Shown here piece after piece: positions 6,613-10,569 of a DNA stretch of 10,569 nt. Below the pieces are notes generated by a model that had not been told where the DNA came from, ran no database searches, and was given only the letters and a program-made list of their open reading frames with translations. Source of the stretch: Piscirickettsiaceae bacterium (GTDB lineage Bacteria > Pseudomonadota > Gammaproteobacteria > Nitrosococcales > Methylophagaceae); the NCBI GenBank assembly GCA_018646825.1, contig JABGUA010000161.1, positions 1 through 10,569 on the forward strand. Direction: 5' to 3'. Position 1 is the stretch's first letter. The number at the start of each line of letters is the position of its first letter. The translations under genes were made by a program, and so were the position numbers.

Positions 6613-6643
6613 ACGCCGATAGAATTTGTGGAGCTAGAATAAA

Positions 6644-7039
6644 ATGAGTATGACAGACCCAATTGCAGATATGCTGACTCGCATTCGTAATGCACAGCAA
6701 GCGAATAAAACAGAAGTATTAATGCCTTGTTCAAATGTAAAAGTGAGCATTGCTAAGGTACTTCAAGAGGAAGGTTACATCTCTGCACATAACGTAACAG
6801 AAGTAGAAGGTAAAAAAGTACTTTCAATTGCATTGAAGTATTTTGAAGGTAAGCCTGTTATTTCTCAAATTGATCGCGTTAGTAGACCTGGTCTACGCGT
6901 TTATAAAGCAGCAGGCGAAATACCTAAAATCATTGCAGGTTTAGGTATAGCGGTTGTCTCTACATCACAAGGTGTAATGACAGATCGTAAAGCGCGTTCA
7001 CTTGGCCAGGGCGGTGAAGTCCTGTGTGCTGTTAGCTAG
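6644..7039 (+). CDS. rpsH: 30S ribosomal protein S8
   Basis: S8 binds helix 21 of 16S rRNA and is the known repressor of spc operon genes in E. coli. The 131-residue product (E. coli 130) starts MSMTDPIADMLTRIRN and carries the S8 signature GLGIAVVSTSQGVMTD at 99-114, preceded by RVSRPGLRVYK at 78-88. Both ATG 6644 and ATG 6650 are in frame; the first is chosen because the family begins M-S-M. TGGAG at 6629-6633 is the likely ribosome-binding site, at a slightly long 10 bases. The gap after rpsN is 31 bases. Confidence 0.98.
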   Translation: MSMTDPIADMLTRIRNAQQANKTEVLMPCSNVKVSIAKVLQEEGYISAHNVTEVEGKKVLSIALKYFEGKPVISQIDRVSRPGLRVYKAAGEIPKIIAGLGIAVVSTSQGVMTDRKARSLGQGGEVLCAVS

Positions 7040-7057
7040 AGTATTGGAGAATATAGA

Positions 7058-7591
7058 ATGTCACGTATAGCTAATGCGCCAGTAGAAATACCGGCAGGCG
7101 TAGAAGTTTCTTTGAATGGCGCCCAAGTATCTATTAAAGGTACAAAAGGCACTTTAAGTCGCGATATACACAGCGATGTTGAAGTGAAGCAAGAAGGAAC
7201 TACTTTAAAATCATCTGCTCGTAATAAAGCAAAACAATCAGTTGCGTTAGCAGGCACGACACGTGCTTTGTTAAACAATATGGTGATTGGTGTCAGCCAA
7301 GGTTTTGAGAAGAAATTAACACTAGTTGGTGTTGGTTACCGTGCTAAATCACAAGGTAACAAACTAGACTTAACGTTAGGTTTTTCACACCCTGTTCAAT
7401 ATATTGTGCCAGAAGGCATCAAAATTGAAACACCGAGCCAAACTGAAATCGTCGTATCTGGTGCTGATAAAGAAGCAGTAGGTCAAGTAGCGGCAGATAT
7501 TCGTGCTTATCGTCCACCTGAACCTTATAAAGGCAAAGGCGTGCGTTATACAGATGAATATGTTGCTCGCAAAGATGCTAAGAAGAAATAA
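7058..7591 (+). CDS. rplF: 50S ribosomal protein L6
   Basis: L6 lies near the factor-binding site beside the sarcin-ricin loop and is needed for late large-subunit assembly. The product has 177 residues, as in E. coli, with two repeated domains. The N-terminal one begins MSRIANAPVEIPAGV and includes VSIKGTKGTL from 24; the C-terminal one includes LVGVGYRAK at 89-97 and the signature PPEPYKGKGVRY at 153-164. The ribosome-binding site is TTGGAGA (7044-7050), 7 bases before the ATG, within a 12-base leader sequence also found before rpmJ. Confidence 0.98.
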   Translation: MSRIANAPVEIPAGVEVSLNGAQVSIKGTKGTLSRDIHSDVEVKQEGTTLKSSARNKAKQSVALAGTTRALLNNMVIGVSQGFEKKLTLVGVGYRAKSQGNKLDLTLGFSHPVQYIVPEGIKIETPSQTEIVVSGADKEAVGQVAADIRAYRPPEPYKGKGVRYTDEYVARKDAKKK

Positions 7592-7603
7592 TTAGGCAAA
7601 ACT

Positions 7604-7957
7604 ATGGATAAGAAAATATCACGTTTACGCAGAGCGAAAAGATCACGAGCAAAAATGAAAGAGCTCGAATCATACCGTCTAACTGTTCACAGAACTCCAC
7701 GTCATATATATGCTCAAGTGATTTCGCATGACAGTACGAAGGTCATTGCATCAGCATCTACACTTGATGCCGACGTGAAAAAAGAATTGAAAAGCAGTGG
7801 TAATGCCGCAGCAGCAGCTGTCGTCGGTAAAGCAATTGCTCAACGCGCATCCGGCGAAGGTGTCACAACAGTGTCATTCGATCGCTCTGGTTTTAAATAT
7901 CATGGTCGAGTGCAAGCACTCGCAGAAGCTGCCCGTGAAAACGGCTTGCAGTTTTAA
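7604..7957 (+). CDS. rplR: 50S ribosomal protein L18
   Basis: L18 binds 5S rRNA with L5 and carries it into the central protuberance. The product has 117 residues, identical in length to E. coli. It starts MDKKISRLRRAKRSR, a basic rRNA-binding tail, and has TVHRTPRHIYAQVI at 27-40 and FDRSGFKYHGRVQALA at 92-107, ending GLQF. TTAGGC just after the rplF stop (7593-7598) is the ribosome-binding site. Spacing to rplF is 12 bases. Confidence 0.98.
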   Translation: MDKKISRLRRAKRSRAKMKELESYRLTVHRTPRHIYAQVISHDSTKVIASASTLDADVKKELKSSGNAAAAAVVGKAIAQRASGEGVTTVSFDRSGFKYHGRVQALAEAARENGLQF

Positions 7958-7976
7958 TTTTACAAGGGTTTAGCTC

Positions 7977-8486
7977 ATGGCTCAAAATGAACAACGACAA
8001 CAGCCGTCGGATGGTTTTGTAGAAAAATTGGTTGGTATCCGCCGCGTCGCAAAAGTAGTGAAAGGCGGTCGCGTATTTGGTTTTTCTGCTTTAACAGTCG
8101 TCGGTGACGGTGAAGGCCGTGTTGGCTTCGGTCAAGGTAAAGCACGTGAAGTGCCAGTTGCGATTCAAAAAGCAATGGACGAAGCAAGAAAGAATATGCA
8201 AAAAGTCTCTCTTGACGGTCATACTTTACAACATGCTCTGACATCTCAATTCGGCGCAGCTAAAGTCTACATGCAACCAGCCTCTGAAGGTACGGGTGTT
8301 ATTGCCGGTGGTGCAATGCGTGCAGTATTTGATGCTGTCGGCGTTCATAATGTATTAGCTAAATCTATTGGTTCAACAAACCCGTTAAATGTTGTTCGTG
8401 CAACAATTAAAGGTTTGACTGACATGAATAACCCAGAAGCAATTGCTGCCAAACGTGGCAAATCTGTTGCTGAGATCATGGAATAA
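7977..8486 (+). CDS. rpsE: 30S ribosomal protein S5
   Basis: S5 lines the mRNA entry side of the small subunit and influences decoding accuracy. The 169-residue product (E. coli 167) has the double-stranded-RNA-binding-like N-terminal domain with the loop KVVKGGRVF at 26-34. That loop is the site of spectinomycin-resistance changes and shows no deletion here. TVVGDGEGRVGFGQGKAREV is at 40-59 and PASEGTGVIAGGAMRAV at 101-117. The C terminus is NNPEAIAAKRGKSVAEIME. AAGGG at 7964-7968 is 8 bases before the ATG. It is followed after 4 bases by rpmD. Confidence 0.98.
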   Translation: MAQNEQRQQPSDGFVEKLVGIRRVAKVVKGGRVFGFSALTVVGDGEGRVGFGQGKAREVPVAIQKAMDEARKNMQKVSLDGHTLQHALTSQFGAAKVYMQPASEGTGVIAGGAMRAVFDAVGVHNVLAKSIGSTNPLNVVRATIKGLTDMNNPEAIAAKRGKSVAEIME

Positions 8487-8490
8487 AAAA

Positions 8491-8679
8491 ATGGCAGCTC
8501 AAGATAAATTAAAAGTGACATTGCTGAAAAGCACAATTGGTCGCTTAGCAAAACATAAAGCATGTGTAGCAGGCCTTGGTTTGAGAAAAACAGGCAGCAG
8601 CGCTATCGTTATCGACACACCTGAGAATAGAGGCATGATTAATCATGTGTCTTATTTACTAAAGGTTGAGGAAGCTTAA
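8491..8679 (+). CDS. rpmD: 50S ribosomal protein L30
   Basis: L30 is a small large-subunit protein found in many but not all bacteria. The 62-residue product (E. coli 59) starts MAAQDKLKVTLLKS and carries IGRLAKHKACVAGLGLRK at 16-33 and DTPENRGMINHVSYLLKVEE near the end. A longer in-frame reading begins at 8443 inside rpsE, but family length and N terminus place the start at ATG 8491, 4 bases after the rpsE stop. The Shine-Dalgarno sequence is weak (GGA at 8480-8482, 8 bases away), so coupling to rpsE is likely. Confidence 0.97.
   Translation: MAAQDKLKVTLLKSTIGRLAKHKACVAGLGLRKTGSSAIVIDTPENRGMINHVSYLLKVEEA
8668..8674 (+). promoter_or_regulatory. Shine-Dalgarno site deciding the rplO start
   Basis: GAGGAAG lies inside the end of rpmD, and its GAGG core is 9 bases before ATG 8681. 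This supports ATG 8681 over the upstream in-frame TTG at 8666, which would overlap the site itself. Confidence 0.75.
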
Positions 8680-8680
8680 G

Positions 8681-9115
8681 ATGAACTTAAATACAATTGC
8701 GCCGGCTCCAGGAGCCACAAAAGACGCTAAACGTGTAGGCCGCGGTATTGGTTCTGGCTATGGTAAGACAGCAGGTCGTGGGCATAAAGGTCAGAAGTCA
8801 CGCTCTGGTGGTTTTACAAAGCGTGGTTTTGAAGGTGGTCAAATGCCTTTGCAACGTCGCTTACCGAAAGTCGGATTTAGTTCACGCAAAGCAACAGCAA
8901 CGACTGAAGTACGTCTAGATGTACTTCAAAACTTAGGTTTAGAAGTTGTTGACTTGCTAGCACTTAAAACTGCCGGTGTTATCTCTGAAAATATTCTACG
9001 TGCAAAAGTGATTGCCTCAGGTGAAATTACAAGTGCCGTTACAGTGAAAGGCTTACCAGCAACTGCGGGAGCAAAAAAAGCGATCGAAGCTGCCGGCGGT
9101 AAGGTCGAAGAGTAA
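8681..9115 (+). CDS. rplO: 50S ribosomal protein L15
   Basis: L15 is a late-assembling large-subunit protein with a long basic N-terminal extension that threads into 23S rRNA. From ATG 8681 the product has 144 residues, exactly the E. coli length. It starts MNLNTIAPAPGA, followed by the glycine/arginine-rich GRGIGSGYGKTAGRGHKGQK (20-39), FEGGQMPLQRRLPKVGF at 50-66 and the C-terminal AIEAAGGKVEE. An in-frame TTG at 8666 would add five residues not seen in the family and would lie within rpmD, so I reject it. The start is one base after the rpmD stop. Confidence 0.97.
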   Translation: MNLNTIAPAPGATKDAKRVGRGIGSGYGKTAGRGHKGQKSRSGGFTKRGFEGGQMPLQRRLPKVGFSSRKATATTEVRLDVLQNLGLEVVDLLALKTAGVISENILRAKVIASGEITSAVTVKGLPATAGAKKAIEAAGGKVEE

Positions 9116-9120
9116 ATAAC

Positions 9121-10467
9121 GTGGAAAAAAACAAACAACGCGAACTATTAGCGACAGGAAAATATAGCGAACTGAAAAGTCGTTTACTTTTTGTACTGGG
9201 CGCATTGCTTGTTTTTCGCTTAGGAACCTTTATCCCTGTTCCAGGTATTGATCCTGGCGCATTAGCAATCATGTTCGAACAGCAAAAAGGCACAATCTTA
9301 GACATGTTCAACATGTTCTCAGGTGGTGCACTCGAGCGTTTGTCTGTATTCGCTCTGGGTATTATGCCTTATATATCTGCATCGATTATTATGCAGCTAT
9401 TAACAGTAGTACACCCGAAACTAGCACAGATGAAAAAAGAAGGTGCAGCAGGTAAGCGCAAAATTACACAATACACGCGCTATGGCACATTGGTATTAGC
9501 GACATTTCAGGCTTTAGGTATTGCGATTGCATTGGAAAGTCAGAGTGCAGCAGGTGTAGGGGTTGTAATTGATCCTGGCATGATCTTTAGAGTCAGTGCT
9601 GTCATCACATTAGTTACTGGCACAATGTTCTTAATGTGGCTAGGTGAGCAAATCACTGAACGTGGCATCGGTAATGGAATTTCACTCATTATCTTTGCAG
9701 GTATTGTTGCTGGGTTACCGGCAGCTGTTGGTGGTACGTTAGAGCTAGCAAGAACGGGACAGCTTCATACGTTCTTGGTAATTACAATTGCTGTCTTAGC
9801 ATTAGCAGTGACAGCATTTGTTGTGTTTGTTGAAAGAGCGCAGCGTCGTATCCCAGTACATTATGCTAAGCGTCAACAAGGCCGGAAAATGGTACAGGGT
9901 CAAGTAACCCATTTACCATTAAAGCTGAATATGGCAGGTGTTATACCACCTATCTTTGCGTCAAGTATCATTCTCTTTCCCGCTACAATTGCAGGTTGGT
10001 TTGGTAGTGCACAAGGTATGGGGTGGTTAAAAGATATTTCTACGATGATGTCACCAGGACAACCACTGTATGTGTTGTCTTATGCAGTCGCGATTATTTT
10101 CTTTTGCTTTTTCTATACCGCATTAGTCTTTAATCCAAAAGAAACAGCAGAGAATTTACAAAAATCAGGTGCATTTATTCCTGGTATTAGACCTGGCGAG
10201 CAAACAACAAAGTACATTGACAGCGTGATGGGTCGGTTAACTTTAGCGGGTGCGATTTATATAACGTCCGTATGTTTATTACCTGAATTCCTGATTTTAT
10301 ATTGGAGCGTACCATTCTATTTTGGTGGTACCTCGTTATTGATTATTGTCGTCGTCGTGATGGATTTCGTATCACAAGTACAGTCGCATATGATGTCACA
10401 ACAATATGAAAGTTTAATGCGTAAGCAGAACAAAAACAACAATGGTATGACTGGCTTTTTAGGCTAG
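9121..10467 (+). CDS. secY: Preprotein translocase subunit SecY (GTG start)
   Basis: SecY is the channel of the SecYEG translocon in the inner membrane, through which SecA or the ribosome passes proteins. The product has 448 residues (E. coli 443), with ten predicted membrane segments at about 21-40, 76-97, 119-139, 153-175, 183-203, 215-238, 270-293, 314-336, 370-390 and 396-417. The plug region is FNMFSGGALERLS at 63-75. The cytosolic loop at 240-265 (AQRRIPVHYAKRQQGRK) and the loop with GIRPGEQTTKYID contain the SecA/ribosome contacts, including Arg357, essential in E. coli at the same number. The GTG at 9121 is 5 bases after rplO; an in-frame stop at 9100 excludes a longer form. Its Shine-Dalgarno sequence (GAAGAG, 9107-9112) is weak, implying coupling to rplO. 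Confidence 0.98.
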   Translation: MEKNKQRELLATGKYSELKSRLLFVLGALLVFRLGTFIPVPGIDPGALAIMFEQQKGTILDMFNMFSGGALERLSVFALGIMPYISASIIMQLLTVVHPKLAQMKKEGAAGKRKITQYTRYGTLVLATFQALGIAIALESQSAAGVGVVIDPGMIFRVSAVITLVTGTMFLMWLGEQITERGIGNGISLIIFAGIVAGLPAAVGGTLELARTGQLHTFLVITIAVLALAVTAFVVFVERAQRRIPVHYAKRQQGRKMVQGQVTHLPLKLNMAGVIPPIFASSIILFPATIAGWFGSAQGMGWLKDISTMMSPGQPLYVLSYAVAIIFFCFFYTALVFNPKETAENLQKSGAFIPGIRPGEQTTKYIDSVMGRLTLAGAIYITSVCLLPEFLILYWSVPFYFGGTSLLIIVVVVMDFVSQVQSHMMSQQYESLMRKQNKNNNGMTGFLG

Positions 10468-10503
10468 AAACACCCGATATTAAAGAAGTATTGGAGAAGA
10501 TAG

Positions 10504-10569
10504 ATGAAAGTCCAGGCATCAGTAAAAAAGATTTGCCGCAATTGCAAAATTGTAAAGCGTAATGGCGTA
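10504..10569 (+). CDS. rpmJ: 50S ribosomal protein L36, 5' part (3' end outside the window)
   Basis: L36 is the smallest large-subunit protein, a zinc-ribbon of about 38 residues. The first 22 codons are present, up to the window end: MKVQASVKKI followed by CRNCKIVKRNGV. Cys11 and Cys14 form the first zinc pair, so this is the zinc-binding (C+) type. The second half with the remaining ligands is not visible. TTGGAGAAGATAG directly before the ATG provides the ribosome-binding site. Position after secY is canonical for the end of the spc operon. Confidence 0.95.
   Translation, partial: MKVQASVKKICRNCKIVKRNGV

Noticed and set aside
8443..8490. Upstream extension of rpmD into rpsE
   Set aside because: The extra 16 residues are absent from the L30 family; ATG 8491 gives the conserved N terminus and usual length.
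8666..8680. TTG start for rplO five codons upstream
   Set aside because: It would overlap the Shine-Dalgarno sequence and add residues not found in L15; ATG 8681 gives exactly 144 residues.
9039..9314. 91-codon antisense open frame across rplO-secY
   Set aside because: It is opposite two conserved genes, its composition follows from their codons, and it resembles no protein family I recognise.
10468..10503. Possible terminator between secY and rpmJ
   Set aside because: No G/C-rich inverted repeat followed by a T run is present; the 36 bases mostly hold the rpmJ ribosome-binding site.
1..10569. Undescribed accessory system, mobile element, CRISPR array or RNA gene
   Set aside because: All but the short gaps (36 bases at most) is taken by recognised housekeeping genes in canonical order; no foreign insert, direct-repeat array or tRNA/rRNA is visible.

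Overview
The window is a stretch of the bacterial str-S10-spc ribosomal protein supercluster, all on the + strand. It runs from the last codons of an elongation factor Tu gene (tuf) through 21 complete ribosomal protein genes and the complete secY gene to the first 22 codons of rpmJ (L36). The proteins look gammaproteobacterial: a 101-residue zinc-free S14, a 110-residue L22, S3 with its KH GKKG motif, and a 448-residue SecY very close to the E. coli protein along most of its length. Codon choice leans to A/T. The direct tuf-rpsJ junction argues against Enterobacteriaceae and fits other gammaproteobacterial lineages; I cannot name a genus.

Layout. Positions 1-43 hold the end of tuf. Positions 51-4994 hold the S10 operon genes in canonical order: rpsJ, rplC, rplD, rplW, rplB, rpsS, rplV, rpsC, rplP, rpmC, rpsQ. 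Positions 5020-10569 hold the spc operon genes, also in canonical order: rplN, rplX, rplE, rpsN, rpsH, rplF, rplR, rpsE, rpmD, rplO, secY, rpmJ (cut by the window end). No gap exceeds 36 bases, and several genes overlap or nearly touch (rplD/rplW, rplP/rpmC, rpsE/rpmD/rplO/secY). There are no long non-coding stretches, RNA genes, mobile elements, CRISPR arrays or recognisable terminators.

Together the genes supply large- and small-subunit proteins of the ribosome. These include the L2/L3/L4/L22/L23 set around the peptidyl-transferase centre and exit tunnel, the S3/S10/S14/S19 head cluster, the S5/S8/S17 body proteins and the 5S-binding L5/L18. They also supply SecY, the membrane channel onto which the ribosome and SecA dock. 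The spacing implies one long polycistronic message with translational coupling.

The main departures from the E. coli arrangement concern regulation. There is no room for an L4-responsive S10 leader between tuf and rpsJ, and no promoter-sized gap between rpsQ and rplN. rplD, rplE and secY start with GTG. I found no undescribed system here; this is an ordinary, highly conserved housekeeping region, and the findings are correspondingly modest.
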